This document shows, piece by piece, positions 30,929-41,739 of a stretch of DNA of 64,000 bases. Made by a program: the position numbers and the translations under genes. The DNA is taken from assembly GCF_036898095.1 (NCBI RefSeq), contig NC_090739.1, positions 61,258,662 through 61,322,661 of the forward strand. Reading direction: 5' to 3'. The notes under the pieces were generated by a model. The model was not told the DNA's origin. It saw nothing but the letters and a program-made list of their open reading frames with translations, and did no database searches. This DNA is from Palaemon carinicauda. Lineage: Eukaryota > Arthropoda > Malacostraca > Decapoda > Palaemonidae. Position 1 is the stretch's first letter. Each line of letters starts with the position of its first letter.

Positions 30929-31275
30929 ATGACAGATTCGGAGATAATTTGTATTTTTCCTAACCATACAAACCTTAGCTATTTACATGGGGTATTACTT
31001 TCGGCGTAGCTGAAATGACGAGCCATTAGATTTTTAACGAGGGTTACCTACCCTCTCGCTACTTAGCGAGGGGGTAGGGGAGGGGTAGCTAGCTACCCCT
31101 CCCCCCTCACACACCAGTGAACTGATTCACTTCACTTAGAGGTAGGACTTCACGGGGGATAGGGCTGGTGGGCAAATATGTGTAAATAGCTTAGGTTTGT
31201 ATGGTTAGGAAAAATACAAATTATCTCCGAATTTGTCATTTGTTCCGTAACCGAAATACAAACCACACTATTTAC
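30929..31275 (-). repeat. A2 right ITR plus ICR
   Basis: A fold-back like that of A1. The outer arm at 30929 pairs with an inner arm near 31195-31240, followed by the complement of the lITR tip ('gttccgtaaccgaaatac'). The loop contains a perfect 28-bp palindrome at about 31077-31104, centred on 'tagctagcta', that could form its own hairpin. Confidence 0.82.
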
Positions 31276-32376
31276 ATGGGGTGACTTAACCCTTTGGTAA
31301 GGTAGAAAGTCCCAGCCTTACTGGCTTTGGCTTTGCCTGGGGACTCAGAATCCGAGTGAGCAGCACTCGAGAAAAAGAGTCCCTGCACCTCGCAAATTCC
31401 TTGCTCTGCAAGGAACGTGCAGCCTACATAAGCTTATGTGTGAAGGAGAGAAGTGTGACTCGTCCTAGGAAGTTGACCTGAAGTACTTTAGATGGAAATC
31501 TAGGTTAGGACGTTCCCAATACCACCTCGTCAGGGTATGGGGGACGCGACAGTACAGTGAGCCCTCGCTACTTCGCGGTTCGACCATCGCAGATTCACCA
31601 CTTCGCGGATTTTTTTCATAATGCATATATATACACATATCGTGGATTTTCCGGAAATTTCGAAAATACCGCGATATATGAAGACCCCAAATACGTATTT
31701 CGTTAATTCCATTAATACTGTTATTAGTAATATCTGCTCTTACTGATGGTTCATGGCATTACATATGACATATAATTCAGTACAGAAAAAAATAAAACAC
31801 GAAAAGAGAATGTGATCATACGATAATTCAATACGTATACAGTACGTAGTAAAATTAAATCGAACATGAAACGCAAATCAGATGCAGTCATACCATATTT
31901 GAATGGTGTAAGGCTGCTGATGGCTACTACTACAAATGTAATGGATATGCATCTTTTCCATGAATCTTTTGTATGTATACGTACGTAGTACTGCATCCAA
32001 TAATATTCTTTGTTGCAAAAATCACATCTCGAATAAGCGTACATATCCTACAACAAAACAAGCGTAAAATAGCGTACGTAAAGCTGTATACGTAGTACCT
32101 TGTATTTGAATTGGTAACTACTACATAGCATGTAAGACGGATTGTGATTGGTTCAAGTGCTGATAGATGACGAATCAGAACCCAAGTTTTGAAATCTAGC
32201 CTGTGATTGGTGTTTTGACCGCTTCTCCAACCTCCAGCATCTTTTCGCGACCACTTCGTTCGCCGCTCTCTCGCCGTGTAGATGCTGCTACGTTATTGTG
32301 AACTTTAATCTGTGCTGTGCGTGACTGTTTTAAGTTGAACTTTTTGTTGAACTTTCTGTTTAACCCTTACTGTACA

Positions 32377-34264
32377 ATGGCTCCCAAGCGTTCTGCTTCT
32401 GCTAAGGCTGGTAGTTAGCCTAAACGCCACCGAAAGATGATGACGATTGCTGAGAAGGTGACGCTTCTCGATATGTTAAAAGAAGGCAGAAGTTATGCGG
32501 CCGCAGCCCGCCATTTTGGAGTGAACGAATCCACCGTTCGCTACATCAAGAAGGACGAGGCGAACATTAGAAAGACGGCTACCATCACCTTTAGCAGATC
32601 AGCGAAGCGAGTCGTTACCACGGGTAATAAAACGATCGTACGCATGGAGGGTGCTTTAGCAGTCTGGATTGCCGGCTGCCGAAAGAAGAACATAGCCTTG
32701 GATACGAACACCATCCTAACCAAGGCTTTGGGCTTGTATGAGAATTTTGCGGCAAAGGAACCTCAAGACGACGATGGCGACCATGCTGAAGAAGAAGATG
32801 ATGTAGATGAACCTCAACCAGGGACATCCACTGATTCCCAGCCTCAGAAACAACGTTTTTCCGCCAGCAAAGGATGGTTCACGAAGTTTCAGAAACGCTT
32901 TGGCCTGAAAAACGTTTCCCTGCATGGTGAGGCTGCTTCCGCTGACACTGCCGCTGCTGAAACTTACGCGAACGAGACGTTCAAGAACATTATCGCTGAA
33001 GGTGGATACAAGCCGGAACAAGTGTTTAATATGGATGAGACCGGCTTGTTTTGGAAAAGAGAATGCCGTCGCGAACTTTCCTGTTCAAAGAAGAAGCCAA
33101 AGCCTCTGGCTTTAAAGCATTCAAAGATCGCGTAACCCTCGTGATGTGTGGCAATGCTGCTGGATTTTTGCTAAAGCCGGGGCTTATTTACAAGTCAAAA
33201 AATCCTCGCGCTTTGAAAAATAAAAATAAGAATCTCCTTCCCGTGTACTGGATGCATAATCAAAAAGCATGGATTACGAAGATGCTGACCTCCAACTGGT
33301 TCCACCAGTGTTTTATCCCGCAAGTCAGCAAATATCTCGTAGAGAAGGGCTTGCCATTCAAGATCCTTCTCCTTATGGATAACGCTGGTGGACACGCAAC
33401 TCATCTGTCGCATGAGGGGATTCAGGTTGAGTTCCTGCCACCCAACACCACGTCATTAATTCAACTGATGGACCAGGGGGTTATCAGGGCGTTCAAGGCC
33501 CTCTACACGAAGAATACCTTGGCGGACCTCGTTGCGTGTGTGGATGCTGCCCAAGAAGATGAAGATGAAAATTTCAATTTGAAGGCGTACTGGCGGAAGT
33601 ACACAATAGCCACGTGCCTGCAGAACATCCAGAAGGCACTGCAAGAAATGAAAGCTGCTACTGTTAATGCGAGCTGGAAGAAGTTGTGGCCCCAGATTGT
33701 TTACGATGACGAGGTATTTACACCGTCTGAGATTCAACACTCTGCAATACTGTACGCAAATCTGTGCATTTGGCTGCGATAATTGGAGGTGACGGGTTTG
33801 GCGACATGACAACTGAAGAAGTCAACGAGTTGTTGGACTGCCATTCCCAGCCGCTAACTGACGCAGACCTAGAAGACCTGACGAAATCGGCCAGTGAAGA
33901 AAACAGTGAAACGCAGGAAGAGACCCAAGAAAATGTCGAAGAAACGGGCTTAACATTAGAACGGCTTGCCAAGTTCTGCAACCATGTGAAGGAGGTGAAA
34001 GAAATGTCGCAAGAGTGGGACGAGGATATGGTTCTGTCTATGCAATTCTGCAACAAGATCGATGACATCATGACTCCCAACAGGATGCTCTTCAAGTGAA
34101 AAAAGAAGCAGCGGCAGCAACTTCCGATCACAATGTTCTTCCAGCCTCGCAAAAAAGAGCCAGTTCCTCCTGCTACTACGCCTTCGGAAGAAATTGAAGA
34201 AGTGTCCCAGGAAGAAGTTGAAGAGGTGTCCCAGGAAATGACACCTCCGTCTGAAGAGACGTAA
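32377..34264 (+). pseudogene. Tigger/CENP-B-like transposase, few lesions
   Basis: A transposase that binds the element ends and cuts and pastes it at TA. From ATG 32377: a psq-type helix-turn-helix (TIAEKVTLLDMLKEGRSYAA, STVRYIKK), a CENP-B-type second DNA-binding domain (about 32640-32950, GWFTKFQKRFGLKN), then the DDE catalytic domain with Asp at 33034 (NMDETG), 33378 (LLLMDNAGGH) and 33471 (MDQGV), a DD31D spacing. The tail is acidic. Lesions: TAG at 32416-32418, a 2-bp 'ga' duplication near 33061, a frameshift near 33770, and TGA at 34097-34099. Beyond that stop, QLPITMFF (34118-34141) fits a PCNA-binding box. All three catalytic Asp survive, so decay is young. Confidence 0.88.
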
Positions 34265-34561
34265 AATACTATCATTGGCTGCACAGTAGAAGACATCATC
34301 AGCTTCATCATCATCATTTCTACTGTGCAGCAAATTCATCGCCATCATCATTCAAGTTTTTCTTCAACTTCTTTCGTGGTGAGTACAGTAACAATCTTTA
34401 TTTTTTTTATACATGTTTTACTTTAATATTCTAACATTTTAATATTTGTGCCTGTTTTAGTTTAGTATGCATTAAGTTAAAGGGAAGGTTTTAAAAGTCT
34501 GAATATACATGTTATAACCTATCATATTTTTTTGTTTAAAATTTACATTTACGTACGTAAA

Positions 34562-34565
<4 letters not shown>

Positions 34566-34637
<72 letters not shown>
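34566..34637 (+). repeat. (CT)n microsatellite in Tigger
   Basis: About 36 uninterrupted CT units in the 3' non-coding part of the Tigger element. A tract in the same sequence context is at 50574-50622 in derivative T2. Confidence 0.95.
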
Positions 34638-34640
<3 letters not shown>

Positions 34641-35496
34641 AATTGTTTTCCTGCTTTGCTACGTATGTACTGTATGATTTTATATAGATACGGTAAATAA
34701 TATTTGTAATAACATATTTTCTAAAAGCTTTTACTGTAATATCATTATTTATCACTTTCATCATGCGCATTAAATGCCTTCGTTTGTTTATTACGATCGA
34801 AGATGGAGCGTACTTTATGACGCCGCCGTTTCAGGCGGCGTCATAAAGAAAAACAAAAACATTTCATTTCGAAGTCCTAAGAAAAATTAAGTAAAACATT
34901 GGTAATAACAAAATCAACATACTGTACTGAATAATCAATATAATCGATGCAAAAACTAACCTATACACAGATGTGTAAATGCGTTTGTTTCTTCATTATG
35001 ATCAGAGATAAACGTAAACAAAACATTGGTTGCCATTTTTTATCGTGCTTTTTGGTATGTTTAGGAAACGCATGATATAAAATCGCCTTTAATATTTGTG
35101 CCTGTTTTAGTTTAGGGTACTGTAGTACATGCATTAAGTGTTCTGTACATTAAAGGGTAGTTTGTTAACAGTACTATGTACAAGGGAAGGTTTTAAAAGT
35201 CTGAATATACATGTTAAATAAATACGTAAATATGGTGTCACTACTTCGCGGATTTTCACCTATCGCGGTCGGGACTGGAACCTATCTACCGCGATAAACG
35301 AGGGCTCACTGTATTATACTTAATACTAGGAGCACAAGGAAGTATGGTTTACCTGCAGTGGTTTGAGGTCAGCTATGCAGAGAACCCAGGATGCTGCTTT
35401 CCCCAAGCGAGGGGAGGATGAAGAAAAGAGTAAGGGCCAGACATACTTTTTCATTCATGCAGTCTAAAACCGGGTAACAATGCCCTCAACCTTCTG

Positions 35497-36700
35497 CTAC
35501 CTGTCCATTAAGGAGCCTGAGGTTAGACCAGCTGTTGTGCAGCCACCACAGGGCCGATAGAGAACGTATCGAGGCTCCTGTGGGTCACGTCCTGCAGGTA
35601 GTGGGCTGTGAAGGTCGTTTGACGCTTCCAGACCCCAGCTTGTAGCACCTCTGACATCGTGTGCTCTAGGGCGACGTGACGGAGGAGGGTCTGGATTCAG
35701 GGAATGATGGATGACCCTTCGAATCCAAGCTGAAATGGTATTCTTGGTGACCCTCCTCTTCGTCCTTCCCGTGCTCAAAAACAGGGCTTGCACGCGAGGA
35801 CGGACTGCAGCTGTTCTTTTAAGATAACGCCTCATAACGCCTCAGACTCCTTACTGGGCATAGTAGGAGATGGTCTGGGTCATCTGTTACAGAACGAAGA
35901 CTCGAAATCCTGAAGGAGTCGAACCGTGGGTCCGGAACCCCAGGATTTTGAGTCTTGGCAACAAACTCAGGAACGAACCTGAACGTTACCTCCCCCCATC
36001 CCCTTGAATGGGCGATGTCGTACGAGAGACCATGAAGTTCACTGAGACGCTTGGCAGAAGCTGGAGCGAGCAGGAACACCGTCTTCCAAGTCAGGTGACG
36101 ATCAGAAGCCTGGAGTAATGGTTCGAACGGAGGTCTCTTAAGAGCCCTGAGAACCCGAACCACGTTCCATGGAGGAGGTCTCACTTCCAACTGAGGGCAG
36201 GTAAGTTCGTGGCTTCGTATGAGCAAGGAAAGTTCCAGCGAAGAAGAAATGTCCAATCCTTTCAGCCTGAAGGCCAGGCTTAAGGCTGAGCGATAGCCTT
36301 TCACCGCCGAGACTGAAAGGCACATTTCCTCCCGCAGATAAACAAGGAACTCCGCTATTGCTTGAATAGTGGCATCGAGGGGAGAGATACCCCTCCCACG
36401 ACACCAACCACAGAAGACTCTCCACTTCGCCTGGTAGACCCCTGCAGATGACTTTCGAAGGTGTCGAGACATCCTCTCCGCAACATGTTGCGAAAAGCCT
36501 CTCTCTGTGAGGAGATGCTGGATAGTCTCCAGGCGTGAAGCCGAAGCGAAGCTACGGCTTTGTGGAAGATGTTGCAGTGTGGTTGCTTGAGTAGCTCGTG
36601 TCGTGGGGGAAGCTCTCTCGGAAGTTCCGTCAGGAGCTGCAGAAGGTCCGGGAACCACTCTGCATGATGCCATAGCGGAGCTATCAAGGTCATCGACAGG
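35497..36700 (-). pseudogene. Tyrosine recombinase of A2, broken near the 3' end
   Basis: A long open stretch (36673 to 35819) has the core-binding domain (LTERGFSQHVAERMSRHLRKS, AVKGYRSALSLAFRLKGLD) and the first catalytic block ASAKRLSELHGLS with Arg at 36047-36049. A perfect 10-bp tandem duplication 'taacgcctca' (35825-35834 and 35835-35844) then shifts the frame. The next frame has FLSTGRTKRRVTKNTISAWIRR and the His-x-x-Arg block RAHDVRG. A deletion of about 45 bp right after it removes the sequence before the Tyr motif. Without that deletion and duplication it would resemble A4. It is non-functional as it stands. Confidence 0.78.
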
Positions 36701-37227
36701 TTGACCGATAGTCTGGTCTTGTTGAGCACCCTTCTCATCAGACAGAACGGTGGGAAGGCGTAGACGTAGATGTTATCCCACCTTGTTGGAAGGCATCTTA
36801 CCAGAGTGCCTTGGGGTCCGGGACTGGGGAGCAGTACAGCGGCAGCTTGAAATTCAAGGCTGTCGCGAACAAGTCCACTGTCGAGGAACCCCACAAAGTC
36901 AGGACTTTGTTGGCTACTAGAGGATCCAAAGACCACTCGAGACGCGGTCTCTGGGTCCTCGAACCTGTTGAGTTGCCTCATCAGGCTCAGGACCTGCCAG
37001 AAGGCATGCTCCGACTCGTGCAGCTCTCCTCCTTGTTGACTGGCAGCAAAGTCTCCTGTCCCCAGCTGCTCTACTTGGGAAGACACGCAGACGTTCTCCT
37101 GGGGTCTAGCTGGCTCTGGTCGAATCCAAGATGAAGACTTAGGGACAGTCTTCGAGTCCTTGGGCTCCCTCCTAGGAGAGATACAGGACTCCAATAAAGA
37201 AGTCTGAGGGCTCCTCGCTGCTCCCAC
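36355..37227 (-). pseudogene. In-frame fusion of gag tail to RNase H tail (A2)
   Basis: A 290-codon open frame. Its first part is gag sequence (LLESCISPRREPKD, LSLMRQLNRFEDPE). Near 36950 it joins directly to the end of the RT/RNase H protein (SSSSQQSPDFVGF, VYAFPPFCLMRRVLNKTR). RT, including YLDD, and the RNase H active site are missing, so a deletion of roughly 2 kb fused the two ends and by chance kept a frame. The 3' end overlaps the YR frame. I expect no enzyme activity. Confidence 0.7.
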
Positions 37228-37236
37228 ACGAGACGA

Positions 37237-39896
37237 TTATCCTACTCGAGGTGGGGTTCCTCCCATTGGTGCCGTGGGAGAATGTCCCACCTCGCTGGAC
37301 TCTCCTGAGGACGGAAAGGGTTCGTCCACAGGGGAAGGAGAGACCGTCTGAGGGGGGGAAGAGGCCTTCCTGAAGGACTTCTTGGGAGCCAGTTTGACCC
37401 TAGAAGTTACCACGAAGTCCACTCCTCTCCTTCTCTTCAGCGGGGACGAGGCTGCCGTTGGTTTGAGGCCTAGATCAACGAGGGCCGGCTTCACAGCCTG
37501 GACGACCGCTTTGATCAAAGACCCAAACCAAGGCTGACGGCTGACAGACTCGGTGTCAGCGACTCCCGTGGGAGGGAAGGGGATCGGGCGATCCTTAGGA
37601 GTGGATACCACAGGGCCTGCCTGAAAAGAAGAAGGGAGTTGCCTAGACCTCTCTGAAGAATCTGCTTCCTCCTGCAAGAGCGCTGCTCTGCGCTTACGCG
37701 GTGGAGATCGTGACGATGTTCTGGAAGTACGCATCGCTCCCGAGGACTCGCAAGGTTGCCCGTGCTACGAAACCCGCCGGGAATCGCGATCGGGGTCGCG
37801 CTGGCGCTCGCGCGATGGTAAAATCGCAGGTTCGCGCGCGGGCGAACGTTGGAGCGCATGCATGCAGGCGCGCGGATGAAGGCGCGGGCACATGGTCGAG
37901 GGGGGGCGTGTGCGCGTGGGCGAGTGGGCGCATTAGCGAGTGGGCGCATTAGCGAGTGAGCGCGTGGGCGCGCAGGTGAAGGTGCGCGTTGGCGCGCAGG
38001 TGAAGGTGCGCGTTGGCGCGCAGGTGAGGGTGCACACGGTTGAAGGGGAGAGCGCTGGCGGCCGGGAGAACGACGGCGCACAGGGGAGCGATGACGCGTT
38101 GGCGAGGGATGGCGCGTAGGTCGAGAAGGCGATCAGCTGCGCACAGGCGAGTTAGCGCTTGGGCGCGCAGGAGACCTTCAGCGTTCCGATGTGAGAGCGC
38201 GCGGGTGCGCGCAGACGCGCAGAAGCTCGACCAGGTCTTGAAGAGCGCACAGGAGAGTGAGGGCGATGGCACACAGGCAAAGGCTGGCGCGTGGGAGGGG
38301 TCTGCGGGCGCGTAAGAGATCGACGGCGAGGGGGCAAAGGAGCAGCCTCCTTGCCTGCACCCAGATCCGGAGATCGTGGGCGCGCGAGCGAACGTTGGCG
38401 CACATGGCGCGCATCTGGAGCAGTGCGTGCAGACATACGCTGGCGAGCAGGTGATCGTGGGCTCTCAGGAGTACGTGGGCGCGCAGCAGGAACGGGGCGC
38501 GCAGCAGCAACGGGGCGCGCAGCAGGAACGGGGCGCGTAGATGTGCGCTGGCAAGCAGGAGAGAGCTGGCACACAGGAGATCCCTGACAAGCAGGGGAGC
38601 GCTGACGCGTAGGAGAGCGCTAACGCGCAGGCGAACACTGGCGGGCAGGAGATCTACGGCGAGAAGATGTGGGGCGTGAAGAGTCTGAAGGGTCCACAGC
38701 AAGCGAGCGTGCGAGCGCACAGGAGAACGTGAGCGCGCAGGTAACACCTGGCACTTAAGGGACTTAGTCTCCATGGGAGACAAGCCCTTATGCCCCGAAG
38801 GGACCGGTGCCCGTTGGAAAACGGATTGCGTAGGCGCCCACAGCGCATTTGCATCCGCAAACAGAGAAGGAAGGCTAGCAGGTCTGGCAGGCATCGGTGA
38901 TCGCGAACGATCAGCTGAGAGGTCTAGTGATGCGGCTGTAACGGTCTGCTCATGTCGAGGAGGCTCCTCTGCGGGAGACGTCGAAGGCGAAGAACCAAAG
39001 AGGCGCCTCCTAACCCCCTTGTAAGGGGAAGGAAGGCCTCGACAGCGAAGAGGAGGGCGAGCCTTACGGCGAAAACGACCTCGAGGGGCAGCAACACCAT
39101 CATCGGTCCTCCGAAGAGGAGTCTCCGTCAATGAACTCCCCCGGGGGGAAGAATCACCCGCAGGAGAGACCCTAGGACCCAGCTCCTCCCTCGAAGGATG
39201 TTCGGAGGGGAGGACTGAGCCTTCAACAACATCAGCAAAAACAGCAGGGGTTTGGCCCGACCCGTCGGAAGCCTCTGCCACAACAACGTCGACAATAGAC
39301 AGAGGATCTACCTCTGCTATTACCGGCAACTGTTTGACAGCTGCACCCAACTGGATCAGGTCAAACAGGGCTTCCCTGGAGGGCGAGCCCTTAAGCCCCA
39401 AGGAAGCCCAAAGCTGCAAAAGATCATTGTTAGATACGGAATCATTAACAGCAAAATCCTCTCCCGGAGGTGGAGGAGGAGGAGCTGCCTCGCTATGGGA
39501 GGCAACTCCCTCTCCCTCTCCCCGAGGTTGGTCAACAACAGAAAGGCCTACGCAACCACTTGACGGACCCTCGCGAGAGACCGATCGAGTGGGAGCTTCG
39601 GAGGAGGTTCGGGCAGCGGAAGAAGAGTCTCTGGAACCTTCCTTCTTCAAGGCAGCCCTTGAAGGAGAAAGGTCACGCTTAGACTTCTTCTTATGTCGCC
39701 GGGAAAACCTCTCCCACTGGGAGGTAGACCACTCCCTGCACTCACTACAAGTATTGTTCCTTTCACACCGTTGACCTCGGCAGTATGGACATAAGGAGTG
39801 AGGGTCGGTCTCGACCGTCGGCATGAACGTTCCACAAGGGCGGTCGGGAAGTCCAGGGCACTTCCGCATGATGGATGGAGGCCAACTTGCAAGCAC
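37237..39896 (-). pseudogene. Gag-like gene of A2
   Basis: This is the best-preserved family A gag. The frame at 39896-38178 begins MLASWPPSIMRKCPGLPDR and has a Cys cluster CPYCRGQRCERNNTCSEC (C-x2-C-x4-C-x5-C-x2-C) that probably binds zinc, a basic stretch HKKKSKRDLSPS, a run of prolines, an acidic central part and RRLFGSSPSTS. From about 38740 to 37800 it enters GC-rich repeats where the plausible frame (SPARQRAPSPARQ) shifts, giving Arg/Pro/Ser-rich protein like an RNA-binding tail. The last part (37734-37237) has LKPTAASSPLKRRRGVDF. Frameshifts sit in the repeats. N-terminus chosen at the first ATG after the lITR. Confidence 0.65.
37800..38740. repeat. GC-rich imperfect tandem repeats in A2 gag
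   Basis: Irregular 21-30-bp repeats of the type 'gcgcgcaggtgaaggtgcgc', 'gtgggcgcattagcgagtg' and 'ggggcgcgcagcaggaac' (three adjacent units near 38485-38540). CG dinucleotides are very frequent. The position corresponds to the arrays in A1 and A3, but the unit sequences differ. Confidence 0.75.
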
Positions 39897-40154
39897 ACAA
39901 GCTGTGAGAAAAAGCTTAACAAATCAAGGCTGTCAAAAATGCGAGGGTGAGACAGACAGGTCTGATCATCACCCGAGCCAAAAGTGAAGTGAATCAGTTC
40001 ACCGGTGTGTGTGGGGCTACCCCTCCCCTACCCCCTCGCTAACTAGTGAGAGGGTAGTTAACCCTCATTAAAAATCTAATGGCTCGTCATTTCAGCTACG
40101 CCGAAAGTAATACCCCATGTAAATAGCGTGGTTTGTATTTCGGTTACGGAACAA
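39897..40154 (-). repeat. A2 left ITR
   Basis: Matches the lITRs of A1 and A3: 'ctgtcaaaaatgcgagggtg', G/C hairpin with 'ctaactag', then 'tagcgtggtttgtatttcgg' and the tip 'acggaacaa' at 40154. It is the inverse of the rITR at 30929-31120. Confidence 0.85.
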
Positions 40155-40309
40155 AGAAAGAAATTGCAAGTCATACTATGTAGTCTACGTAGTTTACGTC
40201 ATATGACTGTGACGTCATAGTGTTGGCGGAGTGTTTTCCTTCCGCCATTGTTTTCAAGAATAGGTTCGTTAGTTTTACAGTAGGTTGAAAAAACTTCTAA
40301 TCCTACCTT
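40155..40309. other. Unassigned DNA left of the piggyBac end
   Basis: About 155 bp with no element signature, between the end of A2 and the TTAA at 40310. No gene or repeat is visible. Confidence 0.5.
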
Positions 40310-40325
40310 TTAACACGTTGACTGC

Positions 40326-40971
40326 AATTGGAAATGCTGTGAAACGGCCCAATGGGCGTTCTCTTTAACCTCAATTAAAATCAGTAACCAGCTAGCTATT
40401 GACGTGAGAATTGTTATGGTGTATCCGTAAGGTAAGCCGAGTGCTCAGCCAGTGTAAAAAGCGTGACTTTATGTGGTACACTTCGCCTGACATAACAAAA
40501 GTCTTCATTACAGGGGTTGTGTACCTAATATGGACATAATAGATGTGATCATATATGGCTCATGTCGCCCAAAACGATTAGAGATAGTTCTGCTGGTGTT
40601 GTGTGCCGAATATGGTCACACTTTGGTTGTTCAGTTATGGTACATATCGCTCAGACTGAACTAGGGAATTACCGTATGCAACATGTACCAGACGTGGCTC
40701 ATACTTAGTGTGACTCTAAAAGGCACACATTGCCCTAAATGATTGCAAGCATTACTACGCACATGTATGTATATGCACACACAAACACACACACATACAT
40801 ATAACACCTTTGTATGTTTTCATATGTGCACATAAAATTTGTAGTACGCGTGTGTATATAGGAATATATATAAACATACACTTGAATATAATACATATAA
40901 GATGTACATACATGTTACAGACACACACATTAGGAAACATATACACAGGCTGTATTTTTGGCAATATAAAT
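40326..40971. other. Interior left part of the piggyBac-type element
   Basis: About 650 bp with no open frame. It shares the phrase 'tacatatcgctca' (about 40641) with 58589-58601 near the right end, supporting that both belong to the same family. A (CA)n-like stretch is at 40776-40798. Confidence 0.5.
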
Positions 40972-41320
40972 ATGACAAATTCGAAGATAATTTGTATTTT
41001 TCCTAACCATACAAACCTTAGCTATTTACATTGGGTTTACCTTTTAGCGTAGCTGAAATGGCGAGCCATTAGAATTTAACGAGGGTGTATTACCCCCGCG
41101 CTAGTTAGCGGGGGAGTAGGGGAGTGGTAGCTAGCTACCCCTCCCCACCCTCACACACCGGTGAAGCTCACTTTCACTTAGAGGTAGGACTTGTCTTGGG
41201 GGAGAGGGCTGGCGGGCAAATATATGTAAATAGCTAAGGTTTGTATGGTTAGGAAAAATACAAATTATCTTCGAAAGATGTCATTTGTTCCATAACCGAA
41301 ATACAAACCACGCTATTTAC
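40972..41320 (-). repeat. A3 right ITR plus ICR
   Basis: A fold-back with arms at 40972 and about 41230-41285. The inner arm continues with the complement of the lITR tip. The loop includes 'gggagtggtagctagctacc', an imperfect version of the palindrome in A2. Confidence 0.82.
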
Positions 41321-41739
41321 ATTGGGTGCCTTACCCTTAAGGTAGGGTGGAAAGTCCCCAGCCATACTGGCTTTGGCTTTACCTGGGGACTCAGAATCCG
41401 AGTGAGTCGCACTCGAGAAAAGGAGTCCCTGCACCTCACAAGTTCCTTGCTCCGCAAGGAACCGTGTGGCCTACATAAGCTTGTGTGCGAAGGAAGAAGT
41501 GTGACCCGTCCTAGGCAGTTGACCTGGAGTTCCAGAAGGAACTCTGGGTTAGGACGTTCCCAATACCACCTCGTCAGGGTATGGGGGACGCGACAGTATT
41601 GACTCAATACTCGGAACACAAGGAAGCATGGTTTACCTGCAGAGGTTCGAGGTCAGCTATGCAGAGACCAGGATGCTGCTTCCCCGTAGAGGGGATGATG
41701 AAGAAAGAAGTAAGGGCCAGACATACTTCTTTCGTTCAT

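Larger units (their letters stand above)
31555..35311 (+). mobile_element. Tigger-type (pogo family) DNA transposon
   Basis: Ends CAGTGAGCCCTCG at 31555 and its inverse at 35311 are perfect for 13 bp and similar further in (TTCGCGG / ATCGCGG blocks). They are flanked by TA at 31553-31554 and 35312-35313. The same site is empty in the A1 and A3 copies ('gacagtattaac', about 3826; 'gacagtattgac', about 41595), confirming a TA target. It carries a transposase (32377-34264) on plus and a (CT)n tract at 34566-34637 in its 3' part. Two shorter relatives occur at 49539-51272 and 51303-51971. Confidence 0.92.
30929..40154 (-). mobile_element. DIRS family A copy A2
   Basis: It starts 'atgacagattcgg' at 30929 and ends 'acggaacaa' at 40154. 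On minus: lITR (39897-40154), gag (37237-39896), a gag/RNase H-tail fusion (36355-37227), YR (about 35497-36700), 3' non-coding DNA split by a Tigger transposon (31555-35311), and ICR/rITR (30929-31275). The whole RT and the RNase H catalytic part are deleted. Without Tigger it is about 5.5 kb. Confidence 0.82.

Noticed and set aside
38257..39774. Plus-strand frames opposite A2 gag
   Set aside because: They mirror the minus-strand gag, which has the zinc-binding Cys cluster and matches A1. The plus frames show no family signature.
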